Positions 8,241 to 17,115 of a stretch of 17,667 nt of DNA are shown here, piece after piece. The position numbers and the translations under genes were made by a program. The notes below the pieces were generated by a model. It made no database searches. It saw nothing but the letters and a program-made list of their open reading frames with translations, and was not told where the DNA came from. The stretch comes from Larix sibirica (Eukaryota > Streptophyta > Pinopsida > Pinales > Pinaceae), in assembly GCA_004151065.3 (NCBI GenBank), contig NWUY0300050146.1:1-17667 (forward strand), in the 5' to 3' direction. The number at the start of each line of letters is the position of its first letter. Position 1 is the stretch's first letter.

Positions 8241-8248
8241 CATCAAGT

Positions 8249-8326
8249 GACAAATACTTGGAAGAGATAGATCTACAATTAATATTTGACAAATACTGGG
8301 AAGAGATAGATCTAAAATCAATACTA
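8249..8326 (+). repeat. 39-bp tandem duplication
   Basis: GACAAATACT(T/G)GGAAGAGATAGATCTA starts at 8249 and again at 8288, each copy ending in an AATCAATA-like tail. Confidence 0.8.
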
Positions 8327-8639
8327 ATCAAAAGAATAGATTTTTAGTTCTCTCAAGCCCATTATCTCTCTATAACTTATGTCATGGATAATTGATCCCT
8401 TTACCTCCATAAGAGAATGTGAAAGCATTGGTGAAATATAGGTGCATGGCACATAATAGTCTCAAGAAGATGAAGCAAACATGAGCAATGAATTAATAAC
8501 ACAATATACTCGATCCCTGGCCTTTTGTCCAAAACAAAAGCTTTACCATGTAAATCATAAAAGTTATTTCAAATTTATTAAAACTACATAGGATTGGGTA
8601 CTGTGGATTTAAGAAACATTTCACAGTATAAAGACCCAT

Positions 8640-9583
8640 AATCTAAAGGCACTAATTCTTCAATTGGATCTATCCAGGGCACATGACAAAGTGAATTGGG
8701 GCTTTCTACGAATGGCCTTGATACAAATTGGAATTCCATGAAAGGAAATGAAGTGGATCATGGCATGCGTATCATTAGTCAAGTATTCAGTCTTAATAAA
8801 TGGAAGCCCCATGGATTTATTCTCATGCTCACGTGGCCTTAGGAAAGGATGCCCCTTGTCCCCACTCTTAATAAAGGGATGAGTAGATTGCTAATCAAAG
8901 CTAAAACTAATGGTGAAATTTCTAGTATTAAGGTTACACAGAATATTGCGGTTACTCATCAACTTTTTGTTGATGTTGTGTTTCTTTTCAGGGAGGGGAA
9001 AAAATCTGAATGGGTCTCCATAAAAAAAAATCTTGACCTTTTTTGCAGATCAACAAGCATGTATATCAATGCTAGTAAATCGATCTCTTTGGAGCCCAAG
9101 TTGGAACAAACAACGAAGTGGGACATACTGGGAATTATGCCATACAAAATGAAGGAATTAGTATGCGGCACTCGATACTTGGGATATTTCATTAATCCCA
9201 ATGCTTATACTTCAAAGGACTGGCATTGGCTTTTCGAAAGATTTGATAGGAGAATCCATCAATGGTGTTGGGGATGGATATCCATTGGGGGTAGGGTCAC
9301 TCTTGCTAAATCGGTTCTGCAGAATCTTGGTGTTTATTGGATGTCACTAAATAAAATTCCAAAAAACATATTGTTAGGTATCAGAAGCCGGATCCACAAC
9401 TTCATTTGGTCTAGTAAAGAAACCCAAAAAATCCATCTTGTGGAATGGATGAAGGTAGCTAGTCCGTATAATAATGGTGGATGGTCTATTAAGAATATTT
9501 TGGCATTCTCCAAGGCCCTACTCGCCAAAAGCCTATGGAGGGCACTCATGGAGAAAGGCATATGGAGTGATATCATCAAATAA
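8640..9583 (+). pseudogene. LINE-1 copy A: reverse transcriptase domain (L1 clade, degenerate)
   Basis: The first frame (8640-8870) reads LQLDLSRAHDKVNWGF, RT motif A with its catalytic Asp, a TGA at 8739, then [18 protein letters not shown] and [13 protein letters not shown] (motif B region). A frameshift, with loss of a few codons at about 8870, leads into the second frame: GMSRLL, then HQLFVDVVFLF, where the catalytic FxDD box has become FVDV (Asp 8972-8974 kept, next codon GTT 8975-8977). YLGYFINP, WISIGGRVTLAKSVLQNL and NNGGWSIKNILAFSKALLAKSLW follow, all typical of the RT thumb and connection of plant LINEs. The ATG at 8849 is not a real start. The normal role is target-primed reverse transcription; this copy is dead. 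The endonuclease and ORF1 are missing (5' truncation). Confidence 0.9.
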
Positions 9584-10290
9584 AAATACCTTAGGGGTAT
9601 CTCGGTGACTCAATGGTTGTGTAGCCCTGTTACACATGCAAAGAGAATATCTAATACTTGGGCAAGCCCGATATCAACATTTAATGTTATGGCGGAGTGG
9701 GTAGCATGGTGCCCTAGAAATGGTCATTCTATCTTAATTGGAAAAGACCCAATCGTGGGAGGCCCCAGCTCTTATTATCTCTCGAATGAGCTCATATATT
9801 TGTTGCACAACAAAGGTATATACACCCTTCGGCATGCTATTTCTGCGTTCCCAAACTCTATCCCTAGCCAAAACTGGTTAAGCACTACTCAAATTGGTCT
9901 CTCCGGCGAATTGGCATTAGAATGGTCAGATTATACTTTAGGCCTCCACCGTGGGAATGTGAGGATATTGGAGGTTGAGGATCGCCCGATTTGGTCATGG
10001 AATACACATACGGGCTACCTGACTGCTAAACTCGCATATGAGGTTCTTTTCCATGGGCGCCCATCAATCAGGAATGGTGGCACGGTGTTTGCTGGAAATG
10101 GAGACTCCCACTAAAACTGAATATTTTTATTCGGATGACCCTCTAAGACAGGCTTCTAACATGGAATAACTTGCAGAAGCATTGCTTCATTGGTCCAAAC
10201 ATATGCATACTATGTAAATGTGCAAAAGACTCAGTTTCACATATTTTTATGGAATGCAAATATATTTTACAGGTATGGAGTTACGTGAGC
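9584..10290 (+). pseudogene. LINE-1 copy A: connection and zinc-binding RT domain (zf-RVT)
   Basis: The RT frame continues after the TAA at 9581-9583 (KYLRGISVTQWL ...) through WSWNTHTGYLTAKLAYEVL. A second frameshift lies near 10060-10072, after which the third frame reads EWWHGVCWKWRLPLKL, a TAA at 10144, DRLLTWNNLQKH, then CILC ... HIFMEC. This C-x2-C ... H-x4-C pattern is the zf-RVT domain that follows RT in plant L1-type LINEs and is thought to help RNA or DNA binding. The zinc ligands are intact. Codon order matches relatives closely, so the breaks are single events in an otherwise collinear copy. Confidence 0.88.
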
Positions 10291-11028
10291 ATATCCTTCC
10301 CCTCTATCGGTGCATGGACAGGTCCTACACTTTAGAAGTGTATTCAACTCTGGTTTGCAAAATATGGTAGATTGGGAGAACTTGTTATTTTCATACTCTG
10401 GGAAGTATGGAAGGTCAGGAACCTCTGTATATTTGAAAATATTTTTATCCCTCCCTGCATATGTGCTGGCAAAGCCATGGCAGGGCATTGTGAAGCTACA
10501 TGAAACTTCATAGATATCTCACAGAAATCTACAACTAAGCCTATTTTCCAATCCCATTTGGGGGTTGGTGCTTGGTTTGATGGAGCTTCGCAGTCTTCGG
10601 GTACAAAGTGTGGCATAGGTGTTGTTGTTATTTTGGATGATCGTCGTAGATATTGGTTGTGGATGAATTGTGGCATTAGGTCCAACACCCGGGCAGAAAT
10701 GGTGGCTCTATGGATGATCCTCTACTTTGCCAAACAACTCCAGAAAGATTTGGTGCATGTCCCCGAGGATTCAAGGATCATTATTGACTAGGTAAGTGGT
10801 TTGGGGGACATTCGGGTCATTGTGTTATCATCTTGGATGTCACCAATTCGGAGGATTCTTCTGGATCTGCTTGGGATCAATTTCCATCACATATATCGTG
10901 TTGACAATGCTATGGTTGATTTGATGTCTAGGAAGGTCCTTGCTGCTCATGAAGGAGACATTTTCTTTGAATACAAAGAAGATCATCTTTTGAGGGACTC
11001 AGGGTCCCTTCCTATTTATCCAGGTTAG
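10291..11028 (+). pseudogene. LINE-1 copy A: C-terminal RNase H domain
   Basis: In the same frame as the zinc domain, after stops at 10333 and 10501, comes ILWEVWKVRNLCIFEN (linker typical of plant LINEs) and then RNase H: AWFDGASQSSGTKCGIG, NTRAEMVALW, DSRIIID, and RVDNAMVDLMSRKVL. The four acidic positions of the RNase H active site are present: Asp at 10579-10581, Glu at 10696-10698, Asp at 10786-10788 and Asp at 10918-10920. A TAG at 10789 (probably a former Trp, DWVSG) is the only break inside the domain. The natural terminator is TAG at 11026-11028. RNase H removes the RNA strand after cDNA synthesis. Many plant L1-clade LINEs carry such a domain. Confidence 0.88.
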
Positions 11029-11335
11029 CTACTTATGGGGTGATTAATCCTTTTTTGGTGATCCATTTTTGTATCTCTACATTAGCAGAGGTATTCGGCA
11101 TTAGCTCTATATATCTCTATTTTTGTTTTTTATTAATTTTGTCCGTGGGATTTGGGCTTGATGGATGGCTTTGGGAATTCTACCATTGTAGCACTATGGT
11201 TGTTTGGGTTATTGTTGTAATGTGGGAATAGTTGGGACTGTGTCACCCATTTGGGATTCCTTCAGGATTCAGATCTGATGTAATTTGACAATTATATGTA
11301 CTTAATAGTATAGAGTTTTTCTTGTGTGAAAAAAA
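11029..11335 (+). mobile_element. LINE-1 copy A: 3' UTR and short A-rich tail
   Basis: About 300 bases of T/G-rich DNA after the RNase H stop, with no coding sequence of note, ending in GTGTGAAAAAAAGAAGAGG near 11325-11342, which is taken as a decayed poly(A) tail. A target-site duplication cannot be shown because the 5' junction near 8600 is not sharp. Confidence 0.5.
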
Positions 11336-11339
11336 GAAG

Positions 11340-11817
11340 AGGAAGATATTAAATTAATTAGTTAAGTAGTGTGGATAAGAAGAAGATCTTAAATTATTTA
11401 ATGAAAACAAAAAGGTTAGTATAATTTTATTATAAATAATTAAATTTAATATATAATATTTTAAGGATTTAATAAAAGATTTGGAAAGATTTTATTTCAA
11501 GATAGAAGAAAATTCTTAAAGAGAATATTAACCTTTTATGATCCTAAATATTATCTTTTGACATTTTTTCCTTTAGTGTAACCAAAATTTATATTTATAG
11601 ATTAATAATGTTAAAATACTTAAATGTTTGAATTGAAAAAGGAAAATTCTAAAACTCCAACTCTATTATGGAACCAATTAGCCTTGCATCTTAAATAATA
11701 GTTTATTATAAGAAAAATAGTATAATCCCATATCGTAAGGAGTAAAAAGGAGGCGAGTCCAAGACCCTTTTTGAGAAATTATGGATTCCAGGAAAGGTAG
11801 AGTTTAAATAACACAAA
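11340..11817. other. AT-rich stretch with an LTR-like motif
   Basis: Non-coding. TCCCATATCGTAAGGAG at about 11728-11744 resembles the TCCCACATCGG-AAGGAG motif seen in many plant solo LTRs and TRIMs, but no LTR borders are visible. Confidence 0.3.
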
Positions 11818-11937
11818 ACATAAAAATGGCAAGCATGCATGGATTGGCATAAACGTTACATAAAAATGGCAAACATGCGCGGATTAGCATAAACGTTACA
11901 TAAAAATGGCAAGCATGCATGGATTAGCATAAACGTT
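11818..11937 (+). repeat. Three tandem 40-bp units
   Basis: Units begin at 11818, 11858 and 11898 with ACATAAAAATGGCAARCATG and end GGATTRGCATAAACGTT. Each has a GCATGC-type palindrome (CATGCG in the middle copy). Copies differ at only a few positions. A partial fourth copy (TGCATGGATT) follows at 11939. Confidence 0.92.
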
Positions 11938-11949
11938 ATGCATGGATTC

Positions 11950-12865
11950 ATAGTAAGAGACAACAATTTTTCAATTCAAAACACATTATTCTATTGAAGG
12001 TTTGCCTCTCTCCTCAATCATTATCCTCTTTTATTTAGAGGTTGATTGTCTTACAAGTGACATCACCTAAAAACTATTTAGTCTAATCTCATTTAAATTC
12101 AATACTAGTTGGTATGGACATAAAGGCTTTGATGACCTGGTTGCCTCCTCTTTGTTGCTCCTTTTCTTTAAGAACGAGTTGGCCTCTTATCTCTTATACC
12201 ATTAAACAAAAGACCCAATGTAAATATTAAAAAAATTGAACCAAATAAAATATTCCTAACCTATTAAATATTAAATATGGGAAAGGAAGATATAAAAAGT
12301 ATAGAAGCAATTGAGTATTCTAAAGATCAAAGAAAAATATCCACCAACTAAGCAAAGTCCAAAGTCCATATAGAGAAAGAATATTATTGAAGATTAAAAT
12401 TGTGGTTAAGTTTTGGAAACAAAAATATAAAATACTTCCCCGGCTGATGCTGATGATAATAGATGACAATATCATAGAAATTATCTATCATAATTGTAAC
12501 ATTTTTTTAAAATGTAGTATATGAATATTACATGAGATTTTTAGATAGTTGTTTTTTTTAATATATCTTATATTTAAAGGAATTTTTTTATGATTGAATA
12601 TGCAAAAATATGTGTGGAATTTTTTGACATTTTATATTTAAAGAAAAATATTTACAAACATGTAAAAAGTGGAAAGGTATATCCAATGGACTTTATAATC
12701 TCTCCTTAAGAATTACTAAAACAAAAATAAAAGCAACAAAATAGGTGCAATTCAAAGATGGGACATCTTTGATTAACAAAACTTCTTTCGATAAAAGTTG
12801 ATAGCAAACCTCATCTTTCCATAAAGAACTAAAAGCATGCATAGAGCTCACCTCCTACTCAAAAA
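11950..12865. other. AT-rich non-coding stretch
   Basis: No coding sequence or recognised repeat; separates the 3' ends of the two facing LINEs, although part of the right half may be the unrecognised 3' UTR of copy B. Confidence 0.45.
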
Positions 12866-12869
12866 TTAT

Positions 12870-13250
12870 TTTGCACCTGAGTTTCCACAACACAAAAAAC
12901 ATCGCGACCCACATGCAATACCAAAGTTTGAAAAAAGAAACATGAACAAGAGCATGATCATCCCCAAACAGAGTAGCATGTCAATGCACTCTTCATTGAA
13001 GCAACATTGAGTGATTATTCTAAAACCAACTTCGAAAATGCTTGGAAAATTGACAATCCTAAAATATATGCTTAACACTCTCTTAGCACTAACAAAATAG
13101 ACAAAGGCCATCCAAAATACCACCCTTAACCAACCTGGCCGTAGATGGGATCTCATAATAAATAACAAGCCATACAAACCTCCTTAGCTTATAATAAAGT
13201 CGTATAGTCCAGACACTAGGTAGTCGTTGTGCCCAATGTTCCTTTGGGTC
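12870..13250 (-). pseudogene. LINE copy B: zinc-binding RT domain (zf-RVT)
   Basis: On the minus strand the frame reads EIPSTARLVKGGILDGLCLFC, then two stops, ESVKHIF, a stop, DCQFSKHF. The pattern C-x2-C (Cys codons at 13101-13103 and 13092-13094) with H-x4-C (His 13068-13070, Cys 13053-13055) is the zf-RVT signature, and the leader resembles the usual WxLxxxxIPTxxxLxxRGI. Beyond it, FVLWKLRCKIIFE near 12870 resembles the linker that follows this domain. No RNase H is recognisable further on, so the copy may lack it or be 3' truncated. The open frame at 13177-12866 is a shadow of this one. Confidence 0.78.
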
Positions 13251-13310
13251 CTTATATGCACATCAAGTATTAAGAACTAGGAATAGAGAATGTCTCGGAT
13301 GAAGGGATGA

Positions 13311-13440
13311 GTACAAAAGACAACTTTTTTAGCTTTCAATTGAATGAATAATTTCATGCAATGGCTATGACAATTGATTGCCAATTTTTAATGTACTTAA
13401 ATCTCTCTTTGAATATGCTCATATAATAAATATTTGGATA
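13311..13440 (-). repeat. Segment with an inverted copy at 16604-16731
   Basis: The reverse complement of this segment matches the plus strand at 16604-16731 over about 110-130 bases with scattered differences and small gaps; the longest shared block includes ATAGCCATTGCATGAAATTA. It lies inside LINE copy B between the connection region and the zinc domain, and may be either LINE sequence or a small element inserted there. Confidence 0.8.
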
Positions 13441-13536
13441 GTGGGAAAATAATTGCAGTGCCAATTGGTTGGATTCGATGAACTAATTCAACGAGCACTT
13501 ATTTGTCACTTTAGATGGAAGAAGTCGACATTTTCT

Positions 13537-13539
<3 letters not shown>

Positions 13540-13575
<36 letters not shown>
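13540..13575. repeat. (GA)n microsatellite
   Basis: Thirty-six bases of uninterrupted AG/GA dinucleotides within the span of LINE copy B. Confidence 0.97.
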
Positions 13576-13577
<2 letters not shown>

Positions 13578-13599
13578 GTAAGAAGGATTCTCAAGCGCG

Positions 13600-14277
13600 C
13601 GACTTACTGAAGGGAGGCGACCCCCATTATTTGTTGTATGTGTAACCATGAGGATGCCCTGTGAAGTTGATGTGTTTTAAGTGCGGTAGCCGCATGGGGA
13701 GAGTATCCCACAACCCTACAACATATTTCCTAGTCGACTAGATGCTCATGGAAATGAGAAAACTTGAAACATGAAATAGATGGGGAGTGGAAATGATGTC
13801 TCATAAATCAAATGTCCCGCAAACTTTGCCAAGATGCTACATTAACAACACCTGAAGCCTAAACAAAACCTACCAAGGTGCAAAGCCTTCCACACTACAC
13901 CACCCTCTTGGCCATCAAAATACAACCCCATGATGCAACTTTAACCAAACCAAGAGCCCCTCATCCTTGGGCATAGTTTATACATCCCAGGAAACCACAG
14001 GAAGAACTTGCTCACCACCATACTTTGACAGTAAGTATGTCCTCAAAATATATTCAACCAGCCGGAATTGATTCCTAGTAGGGTACCAACCAGAGGCGTA
14101 CTAGACATGTGAGGCCTAGAGAATGCATCCAACCATAATCAAATTCCCTGCAAAGGGATGTTCTTTATGATGCCAAGCATGTAACTTACTCTACAAACTC
14201 AGGGTGATACCAATCCCACCTAGAAACTAATGACACCCCGACATTAAAAGGGATATCCAAGTACTTGAATATAAATC
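13600..14277 (-). pseudogene. LINE copy B: RT thumb/connection region, degenerate
   Basis: Several minus-strand frames give recognisable LINE connection motifs in the right order: YLLSKYGGEQVLPVVSWDV, a stop, TMPKDEGLLVW (usual form LVSWxxVCxPKxxGGLG), then SVEGFAPW, a stop, VLFRLQVLL and FDL-DIISTPHLFHVS. There are many stops and probably several frameshifts. The section joins the RT core on the right with the zinc domain on the left, separated from the latter by the GA repeat and the segment that has an inverted copy. Confidence 0.7.
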
Positions 14278-15430
14278 CTAGGTAGATATGAGAGCAGGTA
14301 GTAGGGATCCACTTAGGAGGGAAATCAATCGAATAAGCCAATAGTTAGTTTTCTGAGAACTAATTATAGCCCATAAAACAACACAAAAAATGTCAAAGCA
14401 AGAGAAATCCCCATCAATAGACCCCTTACCAACACTGACAAAGAAAAGGGAATCATATGAAAAATGGTTATGTATCATCTTAGAGCCATCTGGGAGTTGA
14501 ATACCTCTAATTTTCCTCGCAATATGAGCTACCTTCAATAAATAAACCAAGGAATCAACAGTCAAAATATATAAGTAAGGAGATAGAGGGAACCCTTGAT
14601 GAATGGATCAATGAAGACCAATATGTGGGGACAACGAGTCATTGACATAAGCAAAGCTTGATGCATTAATGAGTAGAGTGTTCACCCTGGATAGACAAAG
14701 GGAACCAAAACCCAAGAAAGACAACATCTTAGAAGAGTGTTCACCATGGCCACACAACGAGAACCAAATACCAAGCAAGACAACATCTCATAAATGAAAG
14801 ACCAATCAACCTAATCATAAGCCTTGTAAAAGTCAATCTTCAACATAAGGCACTACTAACCAATCTCGTAAGGTCACTTCATATCCTCTTAGGTTGAAAC
14901 CATACTAACAAGAATGAACCTCTATTGAACATATATAGTATGTTCTAGCTTCACCACATACCTAGAAATTAATCGGATCCTCATAGACAAGTCCTTAACC
15001 ATGATTTTTTATGCAACAATGAGCAAGGTGATCAACCTCCAACTCCCTGTGAGATCTCTCACTTCATTCTTGGGAATGAGCTTGACAAACCCCTAATTAA
15101 TAAACTCAAAGAGGAAACCAAAAACAAATACTCCCAACGGTTGTTCGATAAAAATAATCACCAATGGAGTCCCACATGGACTTGTAAAACTAACATGACA
15201 AATAATCAATCCCAAGGGACTTGCCAGTCTACATAGAGGACAAGGCCTTGAAAATCTTGTTGGCTCCTTCATTTTTGGAGAGGACTGCAAAAGGCGGAAA
15301 AAGAGACCATAGCATGGGGTAAAGGAATTGGAGTTGCGGAAAGATGCTAACGCCTGCAATTCTTTTGGACCCGACTGCGCATGTATAAAAGGAAGCAAAA
15401 AAGGGACAAAAGAAAGAGACGTGAATAATC
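14278..15430 (-). pseudogene. LINE copy B: reverse transcriptase domain (L1 clade, degenerate)
   Basis: Minus-strand motifs in order: TGKSLGIDYLSC-FYKSMWD (KSPGxDG region), FIN-GFVKLIPKNE, LTGSWRLITLLIVA-KIM (RT motif 1/2, usually TGGWRPITLLNVxYKIM), EIG--CLMLKIDFYKAYD (motif A, catalytic Asp 14832-14834), DWSFIYEML, NTLLINASSF, IHQGFPLSPYLYIL (motif B), and HFSYDSLFF (motif C). Dashes mark stops. In motif C the usual F-A-D-D is F-S-Y-D, so the first Asp of the pair is lost (codon 14455-14457 reads TAT on the minus strand). A 59-bp tandem duplication at 14676-14793 shifts the frame between motifs A and B; another shift lies near 15110-15140. The copy is inactive and belongs to a different lineage from copy A. 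Confidence 0.9.
14676..14793 (-). repeat. 59-bp tandem duplication inside the RT of LINE copy B
   Basis: GAGTGTTCACC begins at 14676 and again at 14735; both units are exactly 59 bases and share CAAGAAAG/CAAGCAAG ACAACATCT near their ends, with about a dozen differences. Since 59 is not a multiple of three it changes the reading frame. Confidence 0.9.
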
Positions 15431-15434
15431 ATAA

Positions 15435-16245
15435 GAGAAGTAGAGCAACAAAGGATGGAGATAGATAGAGCCGCAACATAAACTAATGTATCTGAATTTT
15501 GGGTAGTTGGGTTTTGCTAATATTTTTTGCATATTCCACAACGGGTAATTCCATGGTGATTGTAAGGCCATGGAGCCAAGATTTAATGGAGTTTATCTAC
15601 TATAATTATGAAGGATTTTTGGGCCCCTCAATTTTATGTTTGTCTATCATGTACTTGTTCTTTATTTTTTATAAGTAATATATATTAATGTTGTGATATC
15701 TTGAAATGAATAATGTTGTGATATGAATTATAAGAACTTTCACAACCGTATCCTTTCAATTAACCAATCCCTATCACACAAAGGTCTTGGTTGTGCTTTA
15801 GGTGATACCTTCTCCTTCGGGGGATTGAAAATGCCAACACACCTGAGACTACAATGGTGCCTATTGTTGGCTCATGCACAAGAACCCGGTCTTTATTTTG
15901 CTCTAACAAAACTTATCCCTCGAAAAGCTTTATCTAATATGTCTTGGTCATCACTAGGGGTTTTCTTTAGATAATTCCTTTCTAAACCCAACATAAGTAG
16001 AACAAAAGACCAAGATAAAGTGGTAAACTACATCACCCATTGCTTCAGGAGGAGGATAATTTGGTTAAAACTATCAATGAGGAAGAACCACATCCATTGT
16101 TTTTTCTATGAGCTTTTACAAAGTAGCAACAAAACCAATCAACTTCAATCTGATCATGGAATATCATAAAAACATATCTATTGAAATCCATAAAAGAATA
16201 GGAAAAAATGTTGGAGAAATTAACTATGCCTTTTTTTTCCTCAAA
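15435..16245. other. Unassigned, mostly AT-rich stretch
   Basis: A plus-strand frame at 15723-15974 (83 codons) and a minus-strand one at 16323-16045 show no recognisable domain, and the latter overlaps tandem repeats. The end of LINE copy B may extend a little into the left part. No gene is called. Confidence 0.4.
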
Positions 16246-16247
16246 GG

Positions 16248-16403
16248 ATAAAATTCTAAAAACCTTTGCAAGATTCAAGTTGATTTCTCTATGTAATGCA
16301 TAAAATTCTAAAAACCTTTGCAAGATTCAAATTGATTTCTCTATGTAATGCATAAAATTCTAAAAACCTTTGCAAGATTCAAGTTGATTTCTCTATATAA
16401 TGC
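16248..16403 (+). repeat. Three tandem 52-bp units
   Basis: Units begin at 16248, 16300 and 16352 with ATAAAATTCTAAAAACCTTT and end TTTCTCTATRTAATGC. Only two single-base differences were noticed among the three copies, so the expansion is recent. Confidence 0.95.
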
Positions 16404-16422
16404 ATCATATGAAATCCAAATC

Positions 16423-16511
16423 GAATAACAAGGAGGATCTATTCCTATTTGGATGGTAAGAAGATTAAAATAAATCATCAATCATACTAGTATTTGAATA
16501 ACAAGGAGGAT
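16423..16511 (+). repeat. Short direct repeat, 16 bp
   Basis: GAATAACAAGGAGGAT occurs at 16423-16438 and 16496-16511, flanking about 57 bases. It may be a chance or slippage product; it is too long for an ordinary target-site duplication. Confidence 0.7.
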
Positions 16512-16603
16512 ATATTCATTAAATAAAAAAATTGGAACATCATTATGATCCAAGAAGTAATGCGCATTGACTAACGAAAGAGCTCAAGGGATATATATTA
16601 TTT

Positions 16604-16731
16604 TATAAAAATATTTATTATAGGAGCATCTTAAAAGAGAGATTTAAGTATATTCAAAAGTGGCAATTTGCCATAGCCATTGCATGAAATTATTCATTTA
16701 ATTGGAAGATAGAAAAGTTGTCTTTTATACT
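16604..16731 (+). repeat. Inverted copy of the 13311-13440 segment
   Basis: Matches the minus strand of LINE copy B's footprint from AATATTTATTATA through GAGAGATTTAAGTA and GCCATTGCATGAAATTATTC to AAAAGTTGTCTTTT, after which similarity stops abruptly. It is either a fragment of a third LINE of that family or a copy of a small dispersed element. Confidence 0.8.
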
Positions 16732-16865
16732 ATTACATACTTTTATCTAATCCAAACCAAAAAATAAAGAAACCAAATCATTGTGATATTAAGTTAGCAA
16801 ACAAGGGGTATTTTACGTTGTCTTTCATAGAAGCACTAATGCATAACTTTTCAAGTGAGACTTTT

Positions 16866-16911
16866 AAAAAATAAAGTAAGCTATGTTCCAAAAATAAAGT
16901 AAGTTATGTTG
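16866..16911 (+). repeat. Short tandem duplication
   Basis: AAAAATAAAGTAAGYTATGTT appears twice in succession within this interval. Confidence 0.75.
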
Positions 16912-16935
16912 CTCCTCAGTATAGACTATTTGTCA

Positions 16936-17115
16936 TTGGCTCAACACATCATCTACTAGAGTTTACCAACAATTAATAACCTGCCTTTTAAAGGCTCCCT
17001 CCATTTGCCATTAGTAGACAATGCCTTGGCTCAACACATCATCTACTAGAGTTTACCAACAATTAATAACATACCTTCTAAAGGCTCCATCCACTTGCCA
17101 TTAGTAGACAATGCC
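16936..17115 (+). repeat. 90-bp tandem duplication
   Basis: TTGGCTCAACACATCATCTA begins at 16936 and at 17026. The two 90-base copies differ at about five positions, clustered in the CTGCCTTTTAAAGGCTCC part, so the duplication is fairly young. No coding function is seen. Confidence 0.95.

Noticed and set aside
8959-9201. Minus-strand frames opposite the LINE RT (also 9334-9579)
   Set aside because: They are antisense shadows of clear RT motifs on the plus strand.
10267-10688. Open frames on both strands around the LINE linker
   Set aside because: They are out-of-frame shadows; the true frame carries the linker and RNase H motifs.
11728-11744. Solo LTR or TRIM based on the TCCCATATCG motif
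   Set aside because: A single motif without TG...CA ends, a primer site or a duplicated flank is not enough.
11818-11937. CRISPR-like array
   Set aside because: The units are head-to-tail without unique spacers, and the context is a plant transposon landscape.
12866-13177. Minus-strand frame of 103 codons with many Cys
   Set aside because: It overlaps the zf-RVT domain in a different frame; the real frame has the C-x2-C and H-x4-C ligands despite its stops.
15093-15571. Three overlapping minus-strand frames
   Set aside because: Only parts of them correspond to the 5' part of the copy B RT; as whole frames they are frame-shifted fragments and are not separate genes.
15723-15974. Plus-strand frame of 83 codons
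   Set aside because: It contains no domain or splice context, and the minus strand gave only a vague retrotransposon-like impression that I could not support.
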